Assembly: GCF_029892065.1 (NCBI RefSeq)
Contig: NZ_CP120373.1
Span: 1,609,501 to 1,673,500 of the forward strand
DNA length: 64,000 nucleotides
DNA from: Sinorhizobium garamanticum
GTDB lineage: Bacteria > Pseudomonadota > Alphaproteobacteria > Rhizobiales > Rhizobiaceae
Reading direction: 5' to 3'
Shown here: piece after piece, positions 45,898-54,806 of the stretch
Layout: every line of letters starts with the position of its first letter
How positions within the stretch are numbered: position 1 is the stretch's first letter
The notes under the pieces: model-generated
What the model was told of the DNA's origin: nothing
Seen by the model: only the letters and a program-made list of their open reading frames with translations
Databases searched by the model: none
Program-made: the position numbers and the translations under genes

Positions 45898-47097
45898 TCA
45901 GGTCTTGAAGCGTGCTGCCTCCTCGGACCCGCGCGTCGCGTCTCCGGCGCTATAGGAGTGCGCCCCCGCTCCGGCGAGCTTGCCGCCAGCGACGATCAGA
46001 TATTCCTCGCGGATCGGCTTGCCTTCGAACCAGCATTCCAGGATCTCCCGCGTGCCGGCGGCATAGCGCGCCTGGGCGGACAGCGACGAGCCCGAAATAT
46101 GCGGCGTCATGCCGTGATGGGGCATCGATCGCCACGGATGGTCCTTGGGTGCCGGCTGCGGGAACCACACATCGCCGGCATAGCCGGCGAGCTGGCCGCT
46201 CTCAAGCGCCCGCGCGACGGCGTCGCGATTGCAGATCTTGCCGCGTGCGGTGTTCACCAGATAGGCGCCACGCTTCATCTTGGCGATCATCGCCTCATCG
46301 AAGAGGTTTTCCGTCTCCGGATGGAGCGGCGCGTTGATCGTCACGACATCGCAGACGGGCACCATTTCCGCCGCGGTCTTGTGGAAGGTAACGCCGAGCT
46401 CCTTCTCGACCGCGTCCGGCAGCCGGTGCCGGTCGGTGTAGTGTAGTCTGACGTCGAATGGCTTCAGCCGGCGCAACACCGCGGTGCCGATCCGCCCGGC
46501 GCCCACCGTGCCGATTTCCATGCCCTCGATATCGTAGGAGCGTGCGACGCAATCGGCGATGTTCCAGCCGCCCTTCACAACCCACTGGTAGGAGGGGATG
46601 TAGTTCCGCGCGAGGCTGAGGATCATCATGACCACGTGCTCGGATACGCTGATCGAGTTGCAATAGGTCACTTCGGCGACGGTTACGCCGCGGTCCATCG
46701 CGGCCTGCAGGTCGACATGGTCCGAGCCTATGCCGGCGGTGATCGCGAGTTTGAGCTTGGCCGCCTTGGCGAACCGTTCCGCAGTCAGATAGGCCGGCCA
46801 GAAGGGCTGTGAGATCACAACCTCGGCGTCGACGAGTTCCCGTTCGAACACGCTATCGGGACCGTCCTTGTCCGAGGTCACCACCAGGCTGTGCCCCTGG
46901 TTTTCGAGAAACTTCCTTAGGCCCAACTCGCCGGACACGCTGCCCAAGAGGACGCCCGGCTGAAAATCGATGGCCTTCGGGGTGGGAAGCGTCTGGCCGC
47001 CGGGATAATTTTCCAGTTTCGGCAGGCCATCCCGCGCGTAAGCCGTCGGATAACCGTCGACCGGATCGTCATAGAGGACGCAAACGACCTTTGCCAT
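45898..47097 (-). CDS. Metal-free NAD-dependent formate dehydrogenase
   Basis: The 399-residue D-2-hydroxyacid dehydrogenase superfamily enzyme matches the Pseudomonas sp. 101 formate dehydrogenase type. By eye its residues match one position later than in that enzyme: N147, R285 ('NTARGK'), D309, Q314 and H333 ('HISG'). The NAD-binding fold has 'TVGAGRIG' at 198-205, and D222 after the second strand favours NAD over NADP. It oxidises formate to CO2 without metal or flavin. ATG 47097 (third codon of the longer frame) has the best spacing from AGGGAG. It is monocistronic and unrelated to FdsABG. Confidence 0.92.
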   Translation of the reverse strand: MAKVVCVLYDDPVDGYPTAYARDGLPKLENYPGGQTLPTPKAIDFQPGVLLGSVSGELGLRKFLENQGHSLVVTSDKDGPDSVFERELVDAEVVISQPFWPAYLTAERFAKAAKLKLAITAGIGSDHVDLQAAMDRGVTVAEVTYCNSISVSEHVVMMILSLARNYIPSYQWVVKGGWNIADCVARSYDIEGMEIGTVGAGRIGTAVLRRLKPFDVRLHYTDRHRLPDAVEKELGVTFHKTAAEMVPVCDVVTINAPLHPETENLFDEAMIAKMKRGAYLVNTARGKICNRDAVARALESGQLAGYAGDVWFPQPAPKDHPWRSMPHHGMTPHISGSSLSAQARYAAGTREILECWFEGKPIREEYLIVAGGKLAGAGAHSYSAGDATRGSEEAARFKT

Positions 47098-47312
47098 TTC
47101 CATCTCCCTTCAGTGAAACGAAGAGGAAGGCCGCGATTCTTCAAGACTGCCGGTCAATGCGGACGAACATCAGGGCGATATGCTCTGTTGAATATCTGTG
47201 GCCAGCAGGGTTGCTCCTGGCTCTCCCACGTTCGTAGGGTTGCTACTATTCCCAAGAAGGTGGAGGAGCCGGAAGCGGTTTCAAGTGGGCAGCCTTGCGC
47301 CTGGATCGTTCG

Positions 47313-47419
47313 CTGCAGCGCCGTGCGCCTTTTCAGACGCACAAAGGTCGCTGTAGCACTTTGAAATTCTGCTTGTTTTCATCCTTAAATCGGCTCCGAT
47401 TTAAAGAGACATGCGGTAG
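47313..47419 (+). repeat. 107-bp double-hairpin repeat, copy 2
   Basis: This copy has the same layout and exact length as the copy at 45758. Base changes keep pairing: the inner hairpin here is GTGCGCCT with AGACGCAC, so a C-G pair in other copies has become T-A. In the second hairpin AAATCGG pairs perfectly with CCGATTT. It lies in the 421-base gap before the formate dehydrogenase gene. Confidence 0.85.
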
Positions 47420-47466
47420 CGTAGCTGGTGGCCACCCCCGCATCGGCACCCCGCTCCAACAACACA

Positions 47467-47495
47467 AGAAAAAGCCCCGGATCGCTCCGGGGCCG
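47467..47495 (-). terminator. Intrinsic terminator of the small lipoprotein gene
   Basis: On the minus strand GCCCCGG, loop AGCGAT, CCGGGGC is followed by TTTTTC. It begins 26 bases after the stop of the small lipoprotein gene. This is a classic Rho-independent terminator. Confidence 0.88.
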
Positions 47496-47518
47496 TTGCT
47501 TGCGGATTGCTGCGGCAA

Positions 47519-47770
47519 TTAGCAACGGTCGATGTAACGGCGGCCGTAGCGGTCGCGGTAGTAGCACTGACCTGGCTGTTCGCTGACATGGCCGATCAAC
47601 GCGCCGGATACACCGCCAATGGCGGCGCCGACCGCAGCACCACGTACGTTACCAGTGATCGCGCCACCGATGATCGCGCCCGATGCAGCACCGATGCCGG
47701 CGCCCTTTTCCGTCTGCGTGCAGCTTGCGACTGACAAGGCGACCAGCACCAATGCGATGGCTTTCTTCAT
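47519..47770 (-). CDS. Small glycine-zipper lipoprotein
   Basis: The 83-residue protein has a lipoprotein signal peptide (MKKAIALVLVALS) and lipobox VASC, so the mature protein begins at C17. The centre is a glycine-zipper pair ('GAGIGAASGAIIGGAITG', 'GAAVGAAIGGVSGALIG'), like the 17-kDa surface antigen/OsmB/SlyB group. The short tail has Cys and Tyr/Arg repeats ('CYYRDRYGRRYIDRC'). ATG 47770 follows AGAGGA; the frame is open upstream but without coding character. It probably sits in the outer membrane. Function is unknown; relatives are linked to envelope stress. Confidence 0.85.
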   Translation of the reverse strand: MKKAIALVLVALSVASCTQTEKGAGIGAASGAIIGGAITGNVRGAAVGAAIGGVSGALIGHVSEQPGQCYYRDRYGRRYIDRC

Positions 47771-48194
47771 GTTGTCCTCTCCGATCTCTACGGATCTCAG
47801 CCTGTCGCTTCGTCCGTCCCTGGATTGAAAGGCGGGTCGACGAACGTCTCCGCCACTTGAACTTGCATTCGGGAAAATAAACGGCCGCCCGGGAAAGTCC
47901 ACGGGGCATGGCGAAATGTTCCCGCCGCAAGATAATGCGATGTTTCCTGAACGGAACATGAAGGCGCTGTTCCCGGAGTCACAGCCACCGCGGAATTTTT
48001 TTGTCGCGCTTTGGCCGAAACGGTTGCGGCATTCCAAAAAAAGACAAATGATACAAAGCGCCGCGTCAGTCCGGGAGGAGCGGGCCGCGGGCAGGGCATA
48101 GATATCAGTTAGCGCGTACTTCAGTCGCGTGGACGCATGTCACCCCGAATTGAAGCCGCGCTCGAGTTGGCACGACCGACCCCGGAGGAGCGAA
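47771..48194. other. Intergenic region without a recognised gene
   Basis: This 424-base divergent gap separates the lipoprotein gene from coxS. No ORF with coding character, no RNA gene and no repeat copy is seen. It should hold both promoters; the T-run at about 47998-48003 and the A-run at 48039-48044 stand out only as A/T-rich tracts. CCGGAGGAG at 48182-48190 is the coxS ribosome site. Confidence 0.5.
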
Positions 48195-48683
48195 ATGGCG
48201 AAAATAACGATGACGGTCAACGGCCGCCAGGTCAGCGGCACGTGCGATGACCGGACACTGTTGGTGCACTTTATCCGCGAAAATCTTGGACTGACCGGCA
48301 CGCATGTCGGCTGCGAGACGTCGCAGTGCGGCGCCTGCGTCATCCATATGGACGGACTGTCGGTCAAGAGCTGTTCCATCCTCGCAGTGCAAGCGGCAGG
48401 CTCGTCGATCACCACCATCGAAGGGTTGGCCAAGGACGGCGAACTTCATCCGGTCCAGGCGGCGTTCAAGGCGCATCACGGGCTGCAATGTGGTTTCTGC
48501 ACGCCCGGCATGGTGATGACGGCCGTCGACATGATCGCCCGGCATGGCAGCAAACTAGACGAGGCGACGGTGCGCGCCGAGCTCGAAGGCAATATCTGTC
48601 GCTGCACCGGCTACCACAACATCGTCAAGGCGATCCTCGCCGCCGCGACCGAGATGGGCGGCGTGCGCCAAGCGGCCGAATGA
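48195..48683 (+). CDS. coxS: Molybdenum hydroxylase iron-sulfur subunit (CoxS-like)
   Basis: The 162-residue protein carries two [2Fe-2S] clusters of the xanthine oxidase family: '[14 protein letters not shown]' in the plant-type domain (about 42-55) and 'CGFCTPGM' with 'CRCTGY' in the helical domain. It passes electrons from the molybdenum subunit to the FAD subunit. ATG 48195 follows GGAGGAG. It heads the operon coxS-L-M, with CoxL 78 bases downstream. Confidence 0.9.
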   Translation: MAKITMTVNGRQVSGTCDDRTLLVHFIRENLGLTGTHVGCETSQCGACVIHMDGLSVKSCSILAVQAAGSSITTIEGLAKDGELHPVQAAFKAHHGLQCGFCTPGMVMTAVDMIARHGSKLDEATVRAELEGNICRCTGYHNIVKAILAAATEMGGVRQAAE

Positions 48684-48761
48684 GGCGCTTTCACAGGGAC
48701 GAAAAGTCCCGACGGATTTCATCGCAGCACTTTCGCTGAATGTCTCGGGAGGAGATAGGCA

Positions 48762-51110
48762 ATGGGCATTGAAGGAATTGGCGCGCGGGTGGCGCGCAAG
48801 GAAGACAAGCGGTTCCTAACCGGAAAGGGTCGCTACACGGACGATATGAGCGTGCCGGGCATGAAATACGCGATCTTCGTGCGCAGCCCCCACGCACATG
48901 CGAAGATCAAGAGCATCGATGCCATGGCGGCGAAAGCGATGCCCGGCGTCATCGACGTGCTCGACGGCAAGCAGCTTACGGCAGACGGTATCGGGAACCT
49001 GATTTGTGGCTGGATGATCCACTCAAAGGACGGCTCTCCGATGAAGATGGGCGCCTGGCGGCCGCTGGCCGACCAAACGGTGCGCTATGTCGGGGATGCG
49101 GTTGCGGTCGTCGTCGCCGACAGCGTGAACGAAGCGCGCGATGCGGCCGAGGCCGTGCTGGTCGATTATGAGCCCCTCCCGGTCGTCACCGATCCGGTCA
49201 AGGCGCTGGCCGACGGCCAGCCGCAGCTTCATCCGGAAGCACCGAACAATCTCATCTTCGACTGGGAGCTGGGCGATGCGACGGCGACCGACGCGGCGAT
49301 CGCGGCGGCGGCGCATGTGACGGAGGTGAAAATCGTCAACAACCGCCTGTCGCCGAATGCGATGGAGCCGCGCGCGGCTCTCGGCATCTATGACTCGGGC
49401 GACGATCACTACACCTGCTACACGACCAGCCAGAATCCGCATCTGGCGCGGCTGGTGATGAGCGCCTTCTACAACGTCGCGCCGGAGAACAAGTTGCGGG
49501 TGATTGCGCCTGACGTCGGCGGCGGCTTCGGCTCGAAGATCTACATTTATCCCGAGGAGATCGTCTGTCTCTGGGCCTCGAAACGGACCGGCGTGCCGGT
49601 GAAGTGGACGTGCGACCGCACCGAAGCCTTCATGACCGACGCCCATGGCCGCGATCACGTGTCGACCGTGAAGATGGCGTTCGACAGCGCTAACAAAATC
49701 ACCGCGCTGAAGGTCGACACCATCGCCAATCTCGGCGCCTATATGTCGCTCTTCTCCTCGTGCGTGCCGACCTATCTCTATGCGACGCTGCTTTCCGGGC
49801 AATACGATATCCCGGCGATCCATGCCAATGTGCGCACGGTCTATACCAACACCGCTCCGGTCGATGCCTATCGCGGCGCGGGGCGGCCGGAGGCCACCTA
49901 TCTCCTGGAGCGGACGATGGAGACCGCCGCACGGGAGCTCGGCCTTTCGCCCGCCGAACTGCGGCGCATCAACTTCATCCGCTCCTTCCCCCACCAGACA
50001 CCGGTGATCATGAATTACGATGCCGGCGACTACGAAGCGTCATTGAGCGCCGCGATGGCTGCGGCCGACTGGGACGGAATTGCCGCCCGAAAGGCGGAAG
50101 CGGAGCGGCGCGGCATGAAGCGCGGCATCGGCATGAGCTGCTATATCGAGGCCTGCGGGCTTGCGCCCTCGTCAGCCGTCGGCTCGCTCGGCGCCGGCGT
50201 TGGTCTTTGGGAATCGGCTGAGGTCAGGGTCAATGCGGTCGGCACGATCGAAGTGATGACCGGCTCGCATAGCCACGGCCAGGGGCACGAGACAACCTTT
50301 GCCCAACTCGTCGCAGACCGCTTCGGTGTGCCGATCGACAGCGTCAATATCGTCCATGGCGACACGGACAAGGTGCAGATGGGCATGGGAACCTATGGCT
50401 CCCGGTCGGGCGCGGTCGGCATGTCGGCGGTCGCCAAGGCGCTGGACAAGGTCGAGGCCAAGGCCAAGAAGATCGCCGCCCACCTGATGGAGGCGGACGA
50501 AAGCGACATCGTCATCGAAAACGGCGAGCTGAAGGTTGCCGGTACCGACAAGTCGGTGCCCTGGTTCCAGATGTCGCTTGCCGCCTACACCGCCCACAAT
50601 CTGCCGGCCGGAATGGAGCCCGGCCTGAAGGAGGGCGCCTTCTACGATCCGTCGAATTTCACTTTCCCCGCCGGATGCTACATCTGCGAGGTGGAGGTCG
50701 ATCCGGATACCGGACAGACAGAGATCGTCCAGTTCGTCGCGGCGGACGATTTCGGCAACATCATCAACCCGATGATCGTCGAGGGTCAGGTGCATGGCGG
50801 GCTGGCGCAAGGTATCGGCCAGGCGCTGCTTGAGGGCGTTCATTACGATCCGGACAACGGTCAGCTCCTGACGGCGAGCTACCAGGACTACGCCATGCCG
50901 CGTGCCGACGACCTGCCGTCCTTCAAGGTCTCAACCTCGAATACGCCCTGCCCAAACAATCCGCTCGGCGTCAAGGGTTGCGGGGAAGCGGGCGCGATCG
51001 GCTCGCCGCCGGCGCTGATCAATGCGATCACCGATGCGATCGGCAACAACGCGCTTACCATGCCCGCAACGCCCGAGAAGGTCTGGGCAGCTGCCCATGC
51101 CGCCAATTGA
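48762..51110 (+). CDS. coxL: Form II CoxL-like molybdenum hydroxylase large subunit
   Basis: The 782-residue catalytic subunit of the CO dehydrogenase/xanthine oxidase family shows 'GVGARVARKEDKRFLTGKGRY'-type N-terminal features, cofactor contacts in 'GGGFGSKIY' and the catalytic Glu in 'GCGEAGAIGSP' near the end. The active-site loop reads AYRGAGR, the form II signature, not AYxCSFR of true form I CO dehydrogenase. It is therefore a putative CO dehydrogenase whose real substrate may be another compound. Strong ribosome site GGGAGGAG. Confidence 0.88.
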   Translation: MGIEGIGARVARKEDKRFLTGKGRYTDDMSVPGMKYAIFVRSPHAHAKIKSIDAMAAKAMPGVIDVLDGKQLTADGIGNLICGWMIHSKDGSPMKMGAWRPLADQTVRYVGDAVAVVVADSVNEARDAAEAVLVDYEPLPVVTDPVKALADGQPQLHPEAPNNLIFDWELGDATATDAAIAAAAHVTEVKIVNNRLSPNAMEPRAALGIYDSGDDHYTCYTTSQNPHLARLVMSAFYNVAPENKLRVIAPDVGGGFGSKIYIYPEEIVCLWASKRTGVPVKWTCDRTEAFMTDAHGRDHVSTVKMAFDSANKITALKVDTIANLGAYMSLFSSCVPTYLYATLLSGQYDIPAIHANVRTVYTNTAPVDAYRGAGRPEATYLLERTMETAARELGLSPAELRRINFIRSFPHQTPVIMNYDAGDYEASLSAAMAAADWDGIAARKAEAERRGMKRGIGMSCYIEACGLAPSSAVGSLGAGVGLWESAEVRVNAVGTIEVMTGSHSHGQGHETTFAQLVADRFGVPIDSVNIVHGDTDKVQMGMGTYGSRSGAVGMSAVAKALDKVEAKAKKIAAHLMEADESDIVIENGELKVAGTDKSVPWFQMSLAAYTAHNLPAGMEPGLKEGAFYDPSNFTFPAGCYICEVEVDPDTGQTEIVQFVAADDFGNIINPMIVEGQVHGGLAQGIGQALLEGVHYDPDNGQLLTASYQDYAMPRADDLPSFKVSTSNTPCPNNPLGVKGCGEAGAIGSPPALINAITDAIGNNALTMPATPEKVWAAAHAAN

Positions 51111-51125
51111 TACGGAGGACCAGAT

Positions 51126-51923
51126 ATGTATCAGACGAACTATCACAGACCGTCCTCGGTTCAGGAGGCGGTGAAGCTGATCGGCGGGGCCGCGGAAGGC
51201 AAATATCTTGCCGGCGGCATGACGCTCATTGCGACGATGAAGCAACGGCTTGCGGCGCCGAGCGATCTCGTGGACCTTCGCCATATCGCCGAAATGAAAG
51301 GGATCACCGTCAATGGCCGGTCCGTGCGGATCGGCGCGGCGACAACCCATCACGAAGTCGCTTCGTCGGCCGAACTCGGGGCGGTCTGTCCGGCGATTTG
51401 CGCACTGGCCAGTCACATCGGCGACCCTCATGTTCGCCACATGGGCACAATCGGCGGCTCCATCGCCAACAACGATCCGGCAGCCGACTATCCAGCGGCG
51501 ATGCTGGCACTTGACGCGACGATCGTCACCAACAGCCGCCAGGTCGCGGCGGCGGACTTCTTCACCGGACTGTTCGAAACGGCGTTGGACGATGGCGAGA
51601 TTATTACCGCCATCACCTTCGATCCGCCGGCGAAGGCGGCTTACCAGAAGTTCCCGAACCCGGCCTCGCGTTACGCCATGGCTGGCGTCTTCGTCGTGCG
51701 CCGCGACAATGGTGACGTGCGCGTTGCCGTGACCGGAGCGGGTTCGAATGGTGTCTTCCGCCATCAGGGTATGGAGGCGGCGCTTGCCGGCAACTGGTCG
51801 CCGCATGCGGTCGGCAATGTCTCCGTGGATGCATCGGATTTGATGACAGACCTTCATGCCAGCGCTGCCTATCGCGCCAACCTTATCAAGGTTATGACCA
51901 AGCGCGCCGTGGCTGCGGCTTGA
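51126..51923 (+). CDS. coxM: Molybdenum hydroxylase FAD subunit (CoxM-like)
   Basis: The 265-residue FAD-binding subunit has 'YLAGGMTLIATMKQRL' (FAD diphosphate loop near residue 29) and 'HMGTIGGSIANNDPAADYPA' near residue 105 (second FAD motif, TxGG). It takes electrons from CoxS. It begins 15 bases after coxL and is followed by an intrinsic terminator, so the operon is only S-L-M; no coxD, E, F or G maturation genes are present in the window. Confidence 0.9.
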   Translation: MYQTNYHRPSSVQEAVKLIGGAAEGKYLAGGMTLIATMKQRLAAPSDLVDLRHIAEMKGITVNGRSVRIGAATTHHEVASSAELGAVCPAICALASHIGDPHVRHMGTIGGSIANNDPAADYPAAMLALDATIVTNSRQVAAADFFTGLFETALDDGEIITAITFDPPAKAAYQKFPNPASRYAMAGVFVVRRDNGDVRVAVTGAGSNGVFRHQGMEAALAGNWSPHAVGNVSVDASDLMTDLHASAAYRANLIKVMTKRAVAAA

Positions 51924-51940
51924 TGGGACTTAAGTATTGA

Positions 51941-51968
51941 AAAAGGGCGGCCTTGGCCGTCCTTTTTT
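51941..51968 (+). terminator. Intrinsic terminator after coxM
   Basis: GGGCGGCC and GGCCGTCC form the stem, flanked by AAAA and TTTTTT, 21 bases after the coxM stop. The symmetric A/T flanks mean it can work in both directions. It isolates hemA from the cox operon. Confidence 0.88.
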
Positions 51969-52129
51969 GCAAAAGCTTGACTTCGATCAAAGTTGAAGGG
52001 ATTGAGTTGTTATAGCTGTTTTGGAATAGTTCAAAAGTAGGGGCCTTTTGCCGCAGGAGCGGGGGCCTTTCCGGGGTTGACCCCTGATCGCTTTGAATGA
52101 AGAAAGGCGTCAGGGCACTGGAGATGATG

Positions 52130-53344
52130 ATGGATTTCGAAAGTTTCTTCAAAAACGAGCTGGAAGGGCTGCATCAGGAAGGCCGCTATCGGGTTTTCGC
52201 GGATCTCGCCCGCCATCGGGGTGACTTCCCGCGGGCAACGCGCCACACGGCCGACGGCACCCAGGAAGTGACCGTATGGTGCTCGAACGACTATCTCGGC
52301 ATGGGTCAGTCTCCGATCGTCACCGAAGCGATGAAGCGCGCCATTGACGAATGCGGCGCCGGCGCCGGCGGCACGCGCAACATTTCCGGCACCAACCACT
52401 ACCACGTCCTGCTCGAGCGCGAGCTTGCCGATCTGCACGGCAAGGAATCCGCCCTCCTGTTCACCTCGGGCTATGTGTCGAACTGGGCCGCGCTTGGAAC
52501 GCTCTGTTCCAAGATTCCCGGCATCATCGTCTTTTCGGACGCCGGGAATCACGCTTCGATGATCGAGGGGATCCGTCATTCGAAATGCGAACGGGTCATC
52601 TTCAAGCATAATTCCGTGGCCGATCTCGAAGCCAAACTGGCAGCCGCCGATCCGCGTGCGCCTAAAATCATCGCCTTTGAATCCGTCTACTCGATGGATG
52701 GCGACATCGCGCCGATCAAGGAATTCTGCGATCTTGCCGACAAGTATGGCGCGATGACCTATCTCGACGAAGTGCACGCGGTCGGCATGTACGGCCCGCG
52801 CGGCGGCGGCATTGCCGAACGCGAGGGGCTGATGCACCGGCTGACGGTGATCGAGGGCACGCTCGGCAAGGCCTTCGGCGTCATGGGCGGCTACATCACC
52901 GGCTCGGCGGCACTTTGCGATTTCATCCGCTCGTTCGCTTCCGGCTTCATCTTCACGACGGCTTTGCCGCCGACGCTCGCAGCCGGTGCGCTCGCCTCCA
53001 TCCGTCACCTGAAGGAAAGCCAGATCGAACGCTTCGCGCATCAGGAGCGCGTGCGGCGGCTGCGTTCGCTGCTCGACCAACGCGGCATCCCGCACATGGT
53101 CAATCCGAGCCATATCGTGCCGGTAGTGGTGGGTGACGCCGCCAAGTGCAAGTGGATCTCCGACCTGCTGCTCGACAATTTCGGCGTCTACGTCCAGCCG
53201 ATCAACTATCCGACGGTGCCGAAGAAGACCGAGCGCCTGCGCATCACGCCGACGCCGCTGCATTCGGATACCGACATCGACCACCTGGTGAGCGCGCTGC
53301 ATTCGCTCTGGTCGCGCTGTGCGCTGGCAAGGGCAGTCGCGTAA
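52130..53344 (+). CDS. hemA: 5-aminolevulinate synthase
   Basis: The 404-residue PLP enzyme condenses glycine and succinyl-CoA to 5-aminolevulinate, the first step of haem and cobalamin precursors in alphaproteobacteria. '[22 protein letters not shown]' is the standard N-terminus. '[17 protein letters not shown]' lies near residue 76, '[12 protein letters not shown]' at 211-222, and the Schiff-base Lys is K247 in 'EGTLGKAFG'. Three ATG codons lie in a row (52124, 52127, 52130); the last has the best spacing to GGAG and matches known HemA. It is monocistronic with its own terminator. Confidence 0.96.
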   Translation: MDFESFFKNELEGLHQEGRYRVFADLARHRGDFPRATRHTADGTQEVTVWCSNDYLGMGQSPIVTEAMKRAIDECGAGAGGTRNISGTNHYHVLLERELADLHGKESALLFTSGYVSNWAALGTLCSKIPGIIVFSDAGNHASMIEGIRHSKCERVIFKHNSVADLEAKLAAADPRAPKIIAFESVYSMDGDIAPIKEFCDLADKYGAMTYLDEVHAVGMYGPRGGGIAEREGLMHRLTVIEGTLGKAFGVMGGYITGSAALCDFIRSFASGFIFTTALPPTLAAGALASIRHLKESQIERFAHQERVRRLRSLLDQRGIPHMVNPSHIVPVVVGDAAKCKWISDLLLDNFGVYVQPINYPTVPKKTERLRITPTPLHSDTDIDHLVSALHSLWSRCALARAVA

Positions 53345-53362
53345 GCGCGGCCTGACAATATT

Positions 53363-54538
53363 CTACCGAATGAGCCCGGCAGCCATCTGCCGGGCTTTTT
53401 CGTCGGCGGCGAAGACATCATCCATGGTGGCCGCCGCGGGCAGGTCCGCAAGCGCGTCCATCACCTTTTCGACGATGTCGGCCATCGCCAGGAACCCGAT
53501 CCGCCCTCTTATGAAGGCCTCGAGCGCGGTTTCCTTGGCGCCGTTCAGCACGGCGCCCTGGACGCCACCTGATTCCATGGCGCGTCGCGCCAGGCGCAGC
53601 GCCGGAAAGCGGATTTCGTCCGGCGCCTCGAAGTCGAGCCGCGAGAGTTTTGCAAAATCGAGCCGCTCGACCGGCAGATCGCACCGGCTCGGATAGGAAA
53701 GCGCATAGCCGATGGCGGTGCGCATATCGGGGCAGCCGAGCTGCGCCAGCACCGATCCGTCGCTGTAGCCGACCATCGAATGGATGACCGACTGTGGATG
53801 CACGATGACCTCGATCTGCTCGGGACGCAGCCCGAAGAGATGGCGCGCCTCGATCATTTCCAGCGCTTTGTTGAACATCGAGGCGCTGTCGATCGAGATC
53901 TTCAGCCCCATCGACCAGTTCGGATGGGCGCGCGCCGTTTCGGCCGTCACGTGGCGCATCTCGTCGAGGGATTTGGTGCGGAACGGGCCGCCGGAGGCCG
54001 TCAGGATGATCCGCTCGACGGCATGGCGCTGATCGTTCTCCAGCACCTGAAAGATCGCATTATGCTCGCTGTCGACGGGCAGCAGCCGGCCGCCGCCCTT
54101 CTTGACCGCCTCGATGAAGAGGCTGCCGGCCGAGACGAGACACTCCTTGTTGGCAAGCGCGATATCGGCGCCGCGCCGGGCCGCGGCAAGTGTCGGGGCA
54201 AGACCGGCATTGCCGACGATTGCCGCCATCACCCAGCCCGCGTCGCGTTCGGCCGCCTCGGTCAGGCCGCTGCGACCAGCGGCGACCGCGATCCCGCTGC
54301 CGGCAAGCGCCGATTTGAGGTCCTGATAAAGATTGTCGTCTGCGGTTACCGCCAGTTCGGCGCCGAGCCGGCGCGCCTGTTCGGCAAGAAGCGGGATATT
54401 GCCGTTTCCGGTCAACGCGACGACCTCAAAACGATCTCGTCCGCCCAGCCGGTCGATGACGTCGAGCGTATTTGTGCCAATCGAGCCGGTGGAGCCCAAT
54501 ATCGTTAGACGGCGCTTTGTGCTGTCGCCGGATGCCAT
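53363..54538 (-). CDS. dxr: 1-deoxy-D-xylulose 5-phosphate reductoisomerase
   Basis: The 391-residue MEP-pathway enzyme converts DXP to 2-C-methyl-erythritol 4-phosphate with NADPH. 'LTILGSTGSIGTNTLDVI' is the NADPH-binding N-terminus. 'PVDSEHNAIFQVL' holds metal-binding Asp and Glu residues, 'ASGGPFR' the substrate loop, and 'SIDSASMFNKALEMIEA' and 'HPQS' complete the site. ATG 54538 is chosen by homology; the frame is open upstream through a repeat element. It is alone here, not in the usual frr-uppS-cdsA-dxr cluster, and converges on hemA with an 18-base gap. Confidence 0.94.
   Translation of the reverse strand: MASGDSTKRRLTILGSTGSIGTNTLDVIDRLGGRDRFEVVALTGNGNIPLLAEQARRLGAELAVTADDNLYQDLKSALAGSGIAVAAGRSGLTEAAERDAGWVMAAIVGNAGLAPTLAAARRGADIALANKECLVSAGSLFIEAVKKGGGRLLPVDSEHNAIFQVLENDQRHAVERIILTASGGPFRTKSLDEMRHVTAETARAHPNWSMGLKISIDSASMFNKALEMIEARHLFGLRPEQIEVIVHPQSVIHSMVGYSDGSVLAQLGCPDMRTAIGYALSYPSRCDLPVERLDFAKLSRLDFEAPDEIRFPALRLARRAMESGGVQGAVLNGAKETALEAFIRGRIGFLAMADIVEKVMDALADLPAAATMDDVFAADEKARQMAAGLIR
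53373..53400 (+). terminator. hemA intrinsic terminator inside the end of dxr
   Basis: AGCCCGGCAG, loop CCAT, CTGCCGGGCT, then TTTT: a perfect 10-base stem, 28 bases after the hemA stop. It lies inside the last codons of the convergent dxr gene, where the other strand encodes 'EKARQMAAGL'. Confidence 0.92.
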
Positions 54539-54557
54539 TGCCAAATCCCGTGTTCTT

Positions 54558-54664
54558 CTACTGCATGGTTCCTCAAATCGGAATCGATTTAAGGACAAAA
54601 TCACGCAGCACTTCAAAGTGCTACAGCGATCTTTGCGCGTCCGATTGGACGCGCGGCGCTATAG
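54558..54664 (-). repeat. 107-bp double-hairpin repeat, copy 3
   Basis: This copy is reversed relative to the other three. It has the most perfect inner hairpin, GCGCGTCC-AATC-GGACGCGC, and a second hairpin with G-T wobbles (CTGCGTG with CATGCAG). It begins 20 bases before the dxr start, so it would lie in the dxr leader if the promoter is further up. Confidence 0.85.
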
Positions 54665-54806
54665 TTCGTCAGCTTTGCCTTAGGCTCTACAGCCGAAAGC
54701 CGCGGGCAACAAGGGTGGACTTGCCTTCCCTCCATCGCACCGCTCGACGACAGCGGGTAAGGAGCATGGCGAAACGTTTTCCGCTCGCATCCTGTGTCGT
54801 GACTTC

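Noticed and set aside
45758..47419. Repeats at 45.8 and 47.3 kb as a CRISPR array or IS ends
   Set aside because: Copies are kilobases apart with unrelated sequence between, no spacers, no transposase and no target duplications.
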